Below the pieces are notes generated by a model. That model did not search any database, was not told the DNA's origin, and was given only the letters and a program-made list of their open reading frames with translations. The position numbers were made by a program, and so were the translations under genes. Of a stretch of 64,000 bases of DNA, positions 27,021 through 36,058 are shown in pieces (position 1 is the first letter of the stretch; every line of letters begins with the position of its first letter). Source of the DNA: Bacteroidota bacterium (GTDB taxonomy: Bacteria > Bacteroidota > Bacteroidia > Chitinophagales > Chitinophagaceae); NCBI GenBank assembly GCA_016868895.1, contig VGFK01000005.1, positions 31,876 through 95,875 of the forward strand, read 5' to 3'.

Positions 27021-27833
27021 TTATTTTAGAATGGGGTCGTCTTTGTGTTGTGCATAAGCGTTTGAAAAATCGGGTGGTTTAACCGTAGCTGCGATGAATC
27101 GAATTCCTTGTCGCAGGTGATTGACAAACACAGGATCCTGGTACGACTCTTTACTATGTCCCAGTGTAGTGACCCAGGCATGCCCGCCTTGGAATCTGTT
27201 GTACCAAACAGCAGGGTAGTATTCCAGATAGGTGCCTGCATTTTTTTGAATCTGTTCTTTTTGTTTGGGATGGAGAGTACTGATCTGATGACTCATCATC
27301 ACGTTGGTAACCGGATAGAGTTCTTTTCCGAAATAGAGTTCATCTTCCCGTTGCCATAGCAGCGGGACATCTTTCATGGATGGGTGTTGGGGGTCGGTGA
27401 CCCGGACCGTGAACGTTTGAAAATTGGCATGCCATGAAAAGGTGCAACCGATCAGCATTTTGAACCAGGTCCAGTTGCGTTCAGTCCCGGTAATGGAATG
27501 AATGCCTACCAGTCCACCGCCCGCCTCTATGTACCTCCGAAATGCCAGTCGCTGCGCATCCGTATCAAACACGTCGTTGTTGGTGCTGGGAAATACCAGG
27601 AGCGAAAACTGATTCAGTTGGTCTTCCGTAAAAATGCCGGGATCATCGCTCACCACCACTTTTATCTTTTCATCCTGTCCGATCTGTTTGAGTGCCTCAA
27701 CGGCAGCAGGAATGTTGTCGTGCACGTAGCCTTTTCCGTTTTTGGTATAGACCAGCATGCTGCGCTTTTGCGCGTGAACGGAAACAGTTTGAGCAAGACC
27801 GATCAATAACAGGAGGAGGGGGAGTATTCGCAT
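27021..27833 (-). CDS. Exported ThuA domain protein
   Basis: A 270-residue protein with a signal peptide (MRILPLLLLLIGLAQTVSVHAQ) and a ThuA domain, a glutamine-amidotransferase-like fold without the amidotransferase triad. ThuA of Sinorhizobium works with the dehydrogenase ThuB on trehalose through 3-ketotrehalose, so a role in handling 3-keto sugars is plausible. Segments typical of the family are GGGLVGIHSITGTERNW, HASWHANF-like CTFSWHANFQ and VWYNRFQGGHAWVTTLGHS. It is the first gene of the minus-strand operon that runs down to 17983. Confidence 0.88.
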   Translation of the reverse strand: MRILPLLLLLIGLAQTVSVHAQKRSMLVYTKNGKGYVHDNIPAAVEALKQIGQDEKIKVVVSDDPGIFTEDQLNQFSLLVFPSTNNDVFDTDAQRLAFRRYIEAGGGLVGIHSITGTERNWTWFKMLIGCTFSWHANFQTFTVRVTDPQHPSMKDVPLLWQREDELYFGKELYPVTNVMMSHQISTLHPKQKEQIQKNAGTYLEYYPAVWYNRFQGGHAWVTTLGHSKESYQDPVFVNHLRQGIRFIAATVKPPDFSNAYAQHKDDPILK

Positions 27834-27900
27834 ACGAAAAAGGGCAATCGTTTAGAAGGTAATTTACGCAAAAAAACAGCGCATTTTCCACTTGCAATTA

Positions 27901-27914
27901 CGAAAACGTTATAG
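27901..27914. promoter_or_regulatory. Candidate LacI-family operator (imperfect palindrome centred on AACGTT)
   Basis: CGAAAACGTTATAG has matching half-sites at 10 of 14 positions around a central CG, the usual form of LacI/PurR-family operators. It lies in the divergent region between the ThuA-led operon and the exuT-like gene, whose operon encodes a LacI-type regulator. Inferred only from position and symmetry. Confidence 0.35.
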
Positions 27915-27924
27915 CGGAAAACAG

Positions 27925-27936
27925 CACCTGCAGGTG
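27925..27936. promoter_or_regulatory. Perfect 12-bp palindrome in the divergent uronate control region
   Basis: CACCTGCAGGTG is a perfect inverted repeat, 28-39 bases before the exuT-like start at 27964. It could be a second operator or binding site for another regulator; chance cannot be excluded. Confidence 0.3.
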
Positions 27937-27963
27937 AGCTTCCGGCTAAAATGAGTATATTGA

Positions 27964-29274
27964 ATGATCAACCCAAAACCGACTGCAATGCCTCAAAAAA
28001 TGACCAACTACCGGTGGACCGTCGTTTCGCTTCTTTTCTTTGCAACAACGATCAATTATCTTGATCGAAACGTAATCGGAATTTTGAAGCCAACGCTTGA
28101 ACAGGTGTTCAATTGGACCGAAAAAGATTATTCGAAAATCGTGATGGCGTTTACGGCTTCCTACGCGTTTGGACTCCTGATTTTTGGTCGCATCATCGAT
28201 AAAATCGGATCCAAACTGGGCTATTCGATCATCATTGTGGTGTGGAGCATAGCGGCCATTCTACATGCCGGGGTTCGTTCTACGCTCGGGTTCATTGGGG
28301 TGCGGGTTTTATTGGGACTGGGTGAGTCGGGTAACTTTCCTGCTGCAGTAAAGGCAGTCGCAGAGTGGTTTCCAAAACGAGATCGTGCGCTGGCCACCGG
28401 GGTCTTCAATTCCGGAGCCAACATCGGTGCCATGGTCGTGCCGATTGTGGTCCCTTTGCTGCTCGCCGCATTTGGCTGGCAGATGGCCTTTGTGATCACG
28501 GGAGCGGTTGGATTTATTTGGTTGGTTTTTTGGGTCATGTTATACGAAATTCCTTCTCGTCATAAAAAAGTGAATCAAGAAGAGATCGATTACATCCACT
28601 CCGATGCGCCTGCTTCCGCTGCAGCACAACAAGGACCATCGATCGGATGGGGCAAGTTGTTTGGCATGAAGCAGACCTGGGTGTTCATCGTTGGAAAATT
28701 TTTGAGTGACCCCGTGTGGTATTTCTTTCTGTTCTGGTTGCCATCCTATTTTGCCACCCAATACAACCTCAGTCTCACCAAACCCAGTCTCCCATTGGTG
28801 GTCATCTATACCATGACCACGGTCGGCAGCATCGGTGGAGGATGGCTCTCCTCCTGGATGATCCGAAAAGGATATCCCATCTTCCGGGCACGAAAAACTT
28901 CCCTGCTGGTTTTTGCATTGATGGTGTTCCCGATTTTCCTTGTTCGCTATGCACCCAACATGTGGGTAGTGGTGGCCTTCATCAGCATTGCAGCCGCATC
29001 GCATCAGGCCTGGAGTGCCAATATTTATTCGGTGGTGACCGACATGTTCAAGAACAAGGATGTGAGTTCCGTCATCGGTATTGGCGGGATGGCCGGGTCA
29101 ATCGGCGGAATTTTATTTCCCCTCTTCATCGGAAATATCCTGGAGAGCACCAAACTGGCGGGCAATATCAACGTGGGCTACAATGTGATCTTCGCCATCT
29201 GCAGCTGCTCGTATTTACTGGCCTGGATCATCATTCATTTCCTCAATCCTAAACTCACGCCTGCAGAAGAATGA
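27964..29274 (+). CDS. MFS transporter, hexuronate (ExuT-like) type
   Basis: A 436-residue major facilitator with about 12 helices of the anion:cation symporter family. The first helix ATTINYLDRNVIGILKP and the segments RVLLGLGESGNFPAAVKAVAEWFPKRDRA and GVFNSGANIGAMV are characteristic of ExuT/GudP-type sugar-acid importers. With uxaC, uxuA and the mannonate oxidoreductase nearby, glucuronate or galacturonate import is the likely job. The first ATG is at 27964; ATGs at 27988 and 28000 are also in frame and may be the real start. The stop overlaps the LacI regulator start by 4 bases. Confidence 0.88.
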   Translation: MINPKPTAMPQKMTNYRWTVVSLLFFATTINYLDRNVIGILKPTLEQVFNWTEKDYSKIVMAFTASYAFGLLIFGRIIDKIGSKLGYSIIIVVWSIAAILHAGVRSTLGFIGVRVLLGLGESGNFPAAVKAVAEWFPKRDRALATGVFNSGANIGAMVVPIVVPLLLAAFGWQMAFVITGAVGFIWLVFWVMLYEIPSRHKKVNQEEIDYIHSDAPASAAAQQGPSIGWGKLFGMKQTWVFIVGKFLSDPVWYFFLFWLPSYFATQYNLSLTKPSLPLVVIYTMTTVGSIGGGWLSSWMIRKGYPIFRARKTSLLVFALMVFPIFLVRYAPNMWVVVAFISIAAASHQAWSANIYSVVTDMFKNKDVSSVIGIGGMAGSIGGILFPLFIGNILESTKLAGNINVGYNVIFAICSCSYLLAWIIIHFLNPKLTPAEE

Positions 29275-30287
29275 AGGGGATCAACATGATACAGCTGGCC
29301 AAGGAGTTGGGATTATCCGTCTCAACAGTTTCCAAGGCCTTGGGCGATAGCCATGAAATCAGCGCTTCCACCAAAAAGCGTGTGAATGAATTGGCTAAGA
29401 AGTACAATTACAAGCCCAATCCATTTGCCAGTAACCTGCGCAAGAAAAAAGGCAAGCAGATCGCGATCATCATCCCGGATATCGTCAATAACTTTTTTGC
29501 TTTGGCGGTGGATGGGATTGAGCACGTGACCATGGCAAAGAATTATGACACGTTCATTTACCTCACGCACGAAAGCCTGGAACGGGAAAAAGCGCTGTTG
29601 GAACATCTTGAAAACGGATTGATTTCTGGACTCATCATTTCTGTAAGTTCCGGTCGCGAGGGCTACGGTCATTTTCAGGAGTTCTATGAAAACACCAAGC
29701 TGCCCATGGTGTTTTTTGATCGGGTTCCTGACCTGCTGCAGTTTCCAAAGGTGATTTCCAATAACTACGAGAGTACGTTTGATGCAACTGCGCGACTGAT
29801 CAAGGCGGGATGCAAGCGCCCCATATTCTTTTCTACTCAAGAGCCGTTGTTTACCAATATGGAACGCATCCGTGGATTTCAGGCTGCGCTCTCATCCGCT
29901 GGATTGTTGTTCAGCGAGGACATGATTGTGAAATGCAGTTACGACATGGATCAAAATTATTCCGCGCTCAGAAAAATTTTTCTATCCAAGAAGCGTCCCG
30001 ATGGAGTTTTTGCTTCTATTGAAAAATTTGCAATCAGCCTCTACCAGGTCTGCAAAGATTTGGAGGTAAACATACCGCGCGATGTAAAAGTGATTGGCAT
30101 GAACAATTTGCGTACAGCGGCATTATTGAGTCCTTCGCTCTCTACTGTTTCGCAACCCTCGTTCAACATGGGGAAAGAAGCAGCAACCCTCTTGCTAAAA
30201 ATGATCGAGAAAAAAACTTACGCAGCGGCCAATGATATTATTGTATTGAAAAATGAATTGACCATTCGCGAATCGTTGCACGCATAA
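29271..30287 (+). CDS. LacI family transcriptional regulator of the uronate genes
   Basis: A 338-residue LacI/GalR-type regulator: N-terminal helix-turn-helix and hinge (IQLAKELGLSVSTVSKAL, residues about 7-24, then YNYKPNPFASNLRKKKG) followed by a periplasmic-binding-protein-like effector domain (IAIIIPDIVNNFFA to the end). It overlaps the exuT-like gene by 4 bases (ATGA) and precedes uxaC by 11 bases, so it probably senses a hexuronate or pathway intermediate and controls this operon and the divergent one. Candidate operators lie at 27901-27936. Confidence 0.92.
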   Translation: MKGINMIQLAKELGLSVSTVSKALGDSHEISASTKKRVNELAKKYNYKPNPFASNLRKKKGKQIAIIIPDIVNNFFALAVDGIEHVTMAKNYDTFIYLTHESLEREKALLEHLENGLISGLIISVSSGREGYGHFQEFYENTKLPMVFFDRVPDLLQFPKVISNNYESTFDATARLIKAGCKRPIFFSTQEPLFTNMERIRGFQAALSSAGLLFSEDMIVKCSYDMDQNYSALRKIFLSKKRPDGVFASIEKFAISLYQVCKDLEVNIPRDVKVIGMNNLRTAALLSPSLSTVSQPSFNMGKEAATLLLKMIEKKTYAAANDIIVLKNELTIRESLHA

Positions 30288-30298
30288 ATAAATCTAAC

Positions 30299-31717
30299 AT
30301 GTCTTCATCATCGTTTTTCCTCACCAATCAATTTTTGCTTCAGTCGGACCTGGCTGAAAAACTATATTACGACTATGCAGCACCTCAGCCGATCATCGAT
30401 TACCACTCCCACCTTTCTCCCATGGAAGTGGCCACCAATCGCCGATTTGAAAACTTGACGCGCATTTGGCTCAGTGAGGATCATTACAAGTGGAGGGCCA
30501 TGCGTGCAGTGGGTATTTCGGAAGAGGCCATCACTGGATCGGCTTCGGACGAGGACAAGTTCAGGGCCTGGGCCAAAACGGTTCCCCAGACGGTTCGAAA
30601 TCCGCTATTTCACTGGACCTATCTCGAGCTAAAGAATACGTTTGGCATCACGCGTTACCTGAATCCGGAATCGGCCGACGCGATCTATGAGGAGGGCAAT
30701 GCAGTGTTGAATGATGGTCGACACAACGCCCGCGACCTGTTGAAAAGTTACAATGTAGTGTACCTCTGTTCTACGGATGATCCGTGCGACGATCTGGCGC
30801 ATCATCAATCGATTCGCGCTGAAAAAGATTTCACAATCGGAGTAGCTCCTTCCTTCCGGCCCGATAAATCATTTGCCGTGCATGATCCGGCCAATCACCT
30901 TCCTTATCTCGAGCGATTGGGTGAGGTGGCAGGAATGAAGATTGTCGATATGGATTCGCTGTTGTCTGCTTTGGCTGCCCGGGTCGATTATTTTCATGCT
31001 GTTGGGTGTCGAATTTCAGATCACGGACTGACACAACTGCCGCAACACCGACCCTTTAGTGCAGCATTGGAAAATGAATTCAAGCAGTACCTGAATTCTG
31101 GCGGAAAGCATGCTTTCTCCGATCCTGATGCATTTGTATTTCATCTATTGACGGAACTCTGTAAACGGTATCATCAAAAAGGGTGGACCCAACAGTTTCA
31201 CTTGGGGGCTATTCGCAATAATAATTCCCGACTCAAATTGAAGTTGGGAGCGGATGCCGGATTTGATTCCATAGGGGATTATGCACAAGCAGAGCGCTTA
31301 TCGGCTTTGTTGAATCACCTGGATGCATCCGATCAATTGACCAAAACCATTATCTATAATTTAAATCCGGCCGACAACGCACTGTTTGCTTCCATGTGCG
31401 GCAATTTCAACGATGGAACGGTACGCGGAAAAATTCAATACGGTCCCGCCTGGTGGTTCTTGGATCAAAAGAACGGCATGGAAGAGCACCTTGATGTCTT
31501 ATCGGATATCTGTCTGTTGTCCACATTTGTCGGCATGATCACAGACAGCCGCAGTCTACTATCGTTTTCACGGCATGAATATTTTCGGCGCATCCTCTGC
31601 AACCTGTTGGCCAATGATATGCGCAACGGCTCAATGCCCCATGACGAAAAATGGATAGGAGGATTGATTGCTGATGTGTGCTACCACAACGCCAAAGAAT
31701 ACATTGGGGTTGAATAA
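30299..31717 (+). CDS. uxaC: Glucuronate (uronate) isomerase
   Basis: A 472-residue amidohydrolase-superfamily isomerase that converts D-glucuronate to D-fructuronate, or D-galacturonate to D-tagaturonate. Diagnostic segments are IDYHSHLSPMEVA (metal His pair near residue 33), CSTDDPCDDLAHH, FRPDKSF, HLGAIRNNNSRL, and the C-terminal TDSRSLLSFSRHEYFRRILC. Length agrees with the family (about 465-475). It completes the route glucuronate -> fructuronate -> mannonate -> KDG with the SDR and UxuA genes. Last gene of the exuT-lacI-uxaC unit, converging with the next gene (2-base gap). Confidence 0.96.
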   Translation: MSSSSFFLTNQFLLQSDLAEKLYYDYAAPQPIIDYHSHLSPMEVATNRRFENLTRIWLSEDHYKWRAMRAVGISEEAITGSASDEDKFRAWAKTVPQTVRNPLFHWTYLELKNTFGITRYLNPESADAIYEEGNAVLNDGRHNARDLLKSYNVVYLCSTDDPCDDLAHHQSIRAEKDFTIGVAPSFRPDKSFAVHDPANHLPYLERLGEVAGMKIVDMDSLLSALAARVDYFHAVGCRISDHGLTQLPQHRPFSAALENEFKQYLNSGGKHAFSDPDAFVFHLLTELCKRYHQKGWTQQFHLGAIRNNNSRLKLKLGADAGFDSIGDYAQAERLSALLNHLDASDQLTKTIIYNLNPADNALFASMCGNFNDGTVRGKIQYGPAWWFLDQKNGMEEHLDVLSDICLLSTFVGMITDSRSLLSFSRHEYFRRILCNLLANDMRNGSMPHDEKWIGGLIADVCYHNAKEYIGVE

Positions 31718-31719
31718 GG

Positions 31720-32142
31720 TTATAGTCCTCGCAGTAAAGCCAGAACCAGCACAAGAGCAAGTATAATAAACAGAATGCCTAGCGAGGATAGAAGTATACC
31801 CGCCAGTCCGAGTCCCTTGCCCCGCTCTCCGGTTTTTTTCACATCACTTAAACCGATCGCGCTTAGAATGAGACCTGCCGGGAGGAATGCAAAGCTGACT
31901 AGAGGTACAAATCCCAGTAACACAACACCCGCTGCAGCCAAAATAAAACCCCACTTTGCAAATCGATTTACTTTTCCTTGTTTCTCGGCTTTCTTCACTT
32001 TTGTTTTAACCGGCTTTGTAGGCTTTACTGCTGAAACTGTTTGGACGACAGCTGCAGGTTGAACTGCCGGAAGAATTGCTGCAGTTGCAGGTTGAAAAAC
32101 AATCATGCATGCAAGGAGCATCAGATGGATTTGCTTTTTCAT
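31720..32142 (-). CDS. Small exported or membrane protein of unknown function
   Basis: A 140-residue protein starting MKKQIHLMLLACMIVFQPATAA, a signal peptide, followed by a Lys/Pro/Val-rich stretch (about residues 40-60) and two or three strongly hydrophobic segments (WGFILAAAGVVLLGF, AFLPAGLILSAIGL and ILFIILALVLVLALL). The layout matches small DUF4190-like membrane proteins of Bacteroidota, but no specific family is claimed. The ATG at 32142 is preferred over a much longer reading up to 32307 because it begins the signal peptide. A weak -7-like box (TAACTTTA, minus strand, 32164-32171) precedes it. Confidence 0.68.
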   Translation of the reverse strand: MKKQIHLMLLACMIVFQPATAAILPAVQPAAVVQTVSAVKPTKPVKTKVKKAEKQGKVNRFAKWGFILAAAGVVLLGFVPLVSFAFLPAGLILSAIGLSDVKKTGERGKGLGLAGILLSSLGILFIILALVLVLALLRGL

Positions 32143-32174
32143 ATTGGTTGTTCTGGTTGAAAATAAAGTTAATC

Positions 32175-33539
32175 TTATTTTTTCAAGTGGTAGGCCTTGG
32201 GTCGGGTAAACGATCGGAGTCCCACAACCGAAAGCGATGATCCGAACCCTGAGTGTCCTCTTCCGCTCCACGGCAGGGCAGCACTTACCCGATCGCAGCA
32301 ATTCCAATAGCCTGTACCCGTATTCATCTTGCCGAGCAGCTGTTCGGCGCGTGAGCGACTGCTGCTGTATACCGATGCAGTGAGTCCATACGATGTGTCA
32401 TTCATCAAGCGAATTGCTTCTTCATCATGGGAAACCTTCATGATGCCGATGATGGGACCAAATGATTCTTCTTTCATGAGCCTCATGTCGTGTGTGGCAT
32501 TGATGAGTACGGTCGGCTGGAAATGATTACCTGGACCTTCAATTGATTTTCCTCCTGTGAGCAATGCCGCTCCTTTTTGTAACGCGTCGTTTACCTGGTC
32601 CGTCAGCAAATCGACTTGAGCGGGACGGGTGAGCGCACCAATGTAAACGCCTTCCTGCATGGGATCACCCATCTTCCAGCTTTTTACTTCCTCGGCAAAG
32701 GCTTGGATATAGGTATCATAAATTTTTTCGTGCACATAGATCCGCTCCACGGCGCAACAACTTTGACCGCTGTTATAAAATGCACCATCTGCCGTTGCGG
32801 CAGCAACAGCGTTGATATCTTCCACATCATCGGCTACATAGAGCGGATCTTTTCCGCCCAGCTCGCACTGACACGGCACCATTTTTTCTGCAACGCGTTT
32901 GTAAATCGCATGGCCGGTGGCATAGGATCCTGTAAAGAAATAACCATCCAACGGAAGATCAATCAGCAGTTTACCCACTTCGCCTGCACCGCAGGCAAGT
33001 TGAAATGCATCTTCTGGAACGCCGGCACGTTTGAGCAGCTGACCGATATGGATACCGGACAGCGTAGCAAATTCAGAAGGTTTATTCAGGACAGCATTTC
33101 CAGCGAGCAAAGCGGGTATGATTACGTTGGTTCCCACCAAATAAGGATAATTCCATGCCGAAATATTGGCAACGACTCCTAAGGGTTCGTAACGAATCAA
33201 TTCTGTCATAGCGGAAGTTTCCGACATCACCTCTTCTTCCAGTGCCTTCTGCACATGCTCCAACATCCACTGGATGCGCGTCCGTGCGCCATTGATTTCG
33301 TTGCGGGCTTGTTGCAAGGGTTTTCCCACTTCTTGGGTAAGCAGCAATGCTCCTGCTTCCAATGTCTCTTCCAGCAGGTGCAGGTAACGGGTAATCACCG
33401 AGATGCGATGGGGGAGTCCCAAAGCCTGCCAGGTGGACTGTCCCTTCTGCAACAGGGCATATTTTTCTGCAAGTGTTTGAGCAGTATCTTCCGCAACTTC
33501 CTGAATGAGCTGACCTGTATGTGGATTGATGATCTTCAT
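32175..33539 (-). CDS. Aldehyde dehydrogenase
   Basis: A 454-residue NAD(P)-dependent aldehyde dehydrogenase. The catalytic Cys is in NSGQSCCAVERIYV (about residue 265) and the general base Glu in CELGGKDPLYV (about residue 232); the cofactor segment is SAWNYPYLVGTN and the end FGPIIGIMKV is typical. It is the last gene of a tight operon with permease, glutamine-synthetase-like and iron alcohol dehydrogenase genes. In that setting it would oxidise an aldehyde formed from an amino alcohol, for example gamma-glutamyl-aminoacetaldehyde. It resembles the gamma-glutamyl-aminobutyraldehyde and succinate-semialdehyde subgroups; exact substrate not determined. Confidence 0.92.
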   Translation of the reverse strand: MKIINPHTGQLIQEVAEDTAQTLAEKYALLQKGQSTWQALGLPHRISVITRYLHLLEETLEAGALLLTQEVGKPLQQARNEINGARTRIQWMLEHVQKALEEEVMSETSAMTELIRYEPLGVVANISAWNYPYLVGTNVIIPALLAGNAVLNKPSEFATLSGIHIGQLLKRAGVPEDAFQLACGAGEVGKLLIDLPLDGYFFTGSYATGHAIYKRVAEKMVPCQCELGGKDPLYVADDVEDINAVAAATADGAFYNSGQSCCAVERIYVHEKIYDTYIQAFAEEVKSWKMGDPMQEGVYIGALTRPAQVDLLTDQVNDALQKGAALLTGGKSIEGPGNHFQPTVLINATHDMRLMKEESFGPIIGIMKVSHDEEAIRLMNDTSYGLTASVYSSSRSRAEQLLGKMNTGTGYWNCCDRVSAALPWSGRGHSGFGSSLSVVGLRSFTRPKAYHLKK

Positions 33540-33548
33540 GACAGTGGA

Positions 33549-34694
33549 TTAGTAAGCAGCTTGATAAAGCACACGAAACGCTTCACGTGATACTGGTTTC
33601 GGATTATTGGGATGCGCAAAATCAGCTATGGCCAAATCGGCCAGAGGGTCGAGGTGTTCGGGTTGAACACCTATTTCACGCAATTGTGCTGGAATGCCAA
33701 TTTTTTGATTCAGGCTGCGGATCCATTGCACAACACCTTCTCCAGTTTCATTTTGGATACCAAGGGTTTGGGCAATTGTTTTGAATTTTTCCTCGCATCC
33801 TTCGATATTGAAGTGCATACCATAGGGCAAGTTGATGGCGTTGGCCAGTCCGTGATGGGTATCCAGCAATGAGGACAAAGGATGGGCAAGCGAGTGCACA
33901 ACACCCAGTCCCTTTTGAAATGCAACTGCTCCCATTAAAGAAGCCATCAGCATTTCGCTGCGTGCGTGCAGATCTGGGGCAAGCACAGCTTTTTCCAGGG
34001 ATCGCGCGATGAGCCGCATGCCTTCCAGCGCAATGCCTTCACACATCGGGTGATGCATTTTTGCGAGGTAGGCTTCCATGTTGTGGGTGAGTGCATCCAT
34101 ACCCGTAGCAGCGGTGATGGATGGCGGCAATCCCATGGTGAGCAGTGGATCGGCAAATACGGTCTTGGCCAGCAATTTGGGGGAAAACAGGATTTTCTTC
34201 TGATGCGTAAGATCATCTGCAATGATGGCGCTTCTGCCGACTTCACTGCCGGTACCTGCAGTGGTCGGTATGGTGATGAAGTGCGGCACTTCATGGGTTA
34301 CGTATACGTCTCCTCCGATCAAATCATCGTAGATAAACAGATCTTCCCGGTGGTGAACGCGCAATACAATGGCACGGGCTACATCGAGTGCAGCGCCTCC
34401 GCCAATTCCGATGACGACATCGTGTTGCTGAGCATCGAATGCATCGGTGCCGGCGTAGACATCCGACTTCACCGGATTTTTGTGGATGGCGTGAAATGAT
34501 GCTGCACGTAGTCCATGTGCCTTCAAATCATGCATCAAATCCGAAAAAAATGGAAGCTGGGCTACTTGTGGGTCTGTGACCACCAATGGCGACTGCAAGC
34601 CGTGCAGGTTGAGATGGGACGGAACTTCGTTGATGGCTCCCGGTCCAAATCGAATGATCGTGGGAAAATTATACTGAACAACTTTATCGTACAT
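33549..34694 (-). CDS. Iron-containing alcohol dehydrogenase
   Basis: A 381-residue type III alcohol dehydrogenase. The NAD-binding GGGAALDVARAIVLRV motif (about residues 97-112) and PTTAGTGSEVG are intact, and the metal-binding residues lie in GMDALTHNMEAYL (Asp and His) and VHSLAHPLSSLLDTHHGLANA (His residues). It begins 5 bases after the glutamine-synthetase-like gene and ends 9 bases before the aldehyde dehydrogenase. The suggested job is oxidation of the primary alcohol of a gamma-glutamylated amino alcohol. Confidence 0.92.
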   Translation of the reverse strand: MYDKVVQYNFPTIIRFGPGAINEVPSHLNLHGLQSPLVVTDPQVAQLPFFSDLMHDLKAHGLRAASFHAIHKNPVKSDVYAGTDAFDAQQHDVVIGIGGGAALDVARAIVLRVHHREDLFIYDDLIGGDVYVTHEVPHFITIPTTAGTGSEVGRSAIIADDLTHQKKILFSPKLLAKTVFADPLLTMGLPPSITAATGMDALTHNMEAYLAKMHHPMCEGIALEGMRLIARSLEKAVLAPDLHARSEMLMASLMGAVAFQKGLGVVHSLAHPLSSLLDTHHGLANAINLPYGMHFNIEGCEEKFKTIAQTLGIQNETGEGVVQWIRSLNQKIGIPAQLREIGVQPEHLDPLADLAIADFAHPNNPKPVSREAFRVLYQAAY

Positions 34695-34699
34695 GGTGC

Positions 34700-36058
34700 T
34701 TATATGATTTCAAAATAGCGTTTGTATTCCCAATCGGTTACCGCTTTCAAGTGTTGGCGCCATTCCCATTCGCGGGATTGGGTGAAATGATCGACAAACG
34801 ACTTTCCGAAGAGTTCAGCGGCTATTGTCGACTTGCGCATTTTTTCTGTGGCTTCTATAAGTGTATGCGATAAGGAGCCGTTGCTGGTATCGAGGTATCC
34901 GTTACCTGTTACGGGTTGCTGACCGAGTTTCATTTTTTTCTGAATGCCGTAGAGTCCCGATGCCAGCGAAGCAGCCATCGCCAAATACGGATTGACATCG
35001 GCTCCGATGACGCGGGTTTCTATTCTGCAGGATGAAGCAGATCCGTTCAAGACGCGAAGCGCCACAGTGCGGTTGTCCACTCCCCAGGTCAATGTGGTGG
35101 GTGCCCAGGCACCTTCTACCAATCGCTTGTAACTATTGATGGTGGGCGCATACATGGGCAGCAGATCCGGCAGACAATGCAGTTGTCCTGCGAGGTAACT
35201 CTTGGCAGTATCGCTCATCTTGTGTTTATCTTTTTCGTTGTAGAACAGATTTTTTTTCCCTGATCGGTCCCACAAACTTTGATGCACATGTCCCCCACAA
35301 CCGGGCAGCTGCTCATTGATCTTTGCCATGAACGTGGCCATGATGCCATTTTTATAAGCAATCTCTTTAACAGCCGTTTTGAACAGTACCGCTCGATCGC
35401 CTGCTTCCACTGCATCGGAATAGGCGATGGCCGCTTCGTAGGTACCGGGACCTGTTTCCGTATGAAGTCCTTCAAGTGGAACTCCGAAGGCATGCAATTG
35501 CTCAAACAGATCGGTAAAAAATTCATTTTTCAGCGAAGACCGTAAGATCGAGTAGCCAAACATGCCCGGTGTGAGCGGCTGCAATCCTTTGAATTGTTTT
35601 TCGTGAATGCTCTGCGGCGTTTCTGAAAAATTATACCATTCAAATTCCTGGGAGAGGACAGGGGAGAAACCCATGGTTGCAGCGCGAGCACTGATGCTGC
35701 GCAGGAGTTGCCGGGGACAGGCCGGGTGGGGATTTCCTTTTTGATCGACCAAATGGCCCAGAAAAAAAGGAAGATCATTCTCCCAAGGAATGGTGCGAAA
35801 TGTGTTCAGATCAATTTCTGCAGGAGTATCCGGATATCCGCTGTGCCACCCGGTGAGCGATGAGCGATCATAAAGCGTATCGTTTGCATCCCATCCAATG
35901 ATGACATCACAAAAACTGGTACCTTTTTCAATGGCCGATAAAAATTTTTCAGTCGAGATATATTTACCGCGAAGGATGCCGTCGGTGTCCGCAAAAGCGA
36001 TCTTTACTTTTTTATCCGGGTGCTGTTCTACAAAACGGATGATTTCTTTTTTATTCAT
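34700..36058 (-). CDS. Glutamine synthetase family protein (gamma-glutamyl-amine ligase type)
   Basis: A 452-residue member of the GS fold, close to the PuuA/GlnA4/IpuC group of gamma-glutamylamide synthetases that join glutamate to amines instead of ammonia. Catalytic segments are SQEFEWYNF (metal Glu), HTETGPGTYEAAIAY, GCGGHVHQSLWD (ATP and metal His) and WGVDNRTVALRVL (substrate arginines). The N-terminal beta-grasp domain begins at VKIAFADTDGILRGKYI. No adenylylation-loop tyrosine region of true GlnA is apparent. Its ATG overlaps the permease stop by one base. Linked to an ethanolamine-type permease, so ethanolamine is the leading candidate substrate; putrescine or other amines are alternatives. 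Confidence 0.88.
   Translation of the reverse strand: MNKKEIIRFVEQHPDKKVKIAFADTDGILRGKYISTEKFLSAIEKGTSFCDVIIGWDANDTLYDRSSLTGWHSGYPDTPAEIDLNTFRTIPWENDLPFFLGHLVDQKGNPHPACPRQLLRSISARAATMGFSPVLSQEFEWYNFSETPQSIHEKQFKGLQPLTPGMFGYSILRSSLKNEFFTDLFEQLHAFGVPLEGLHTETGPGTYEAAIAYSDAVEAGDRAVLFKTAVKEIAYKNGIMATFMAKINEQLPGCGGHVHQSLWDRSGKKNLFYNEKDKHKMSDTAKSYLAGQLHCLPDLLPMYAPTINSYKRLVEGAWAPTTLTWGVDNRTVALRVLNGSASSCRIETRVIGADVNPYLAMAASLASGLYGIQKKMKLGQQPVTGNGYLDTSNGSLSHTLIEATEKMRKSTIAAELFGKSFVDHFTQSREWEWRQHLKAVTDWEYKRYFEII

Noticed and set aside
27021..27833. ThuA gene as a functional glutamine amidotransferase
   Set aside because: The amidotransferase nucleophile Cys elbow and His-Glu pair are not present; only the fold-level similarity remains.
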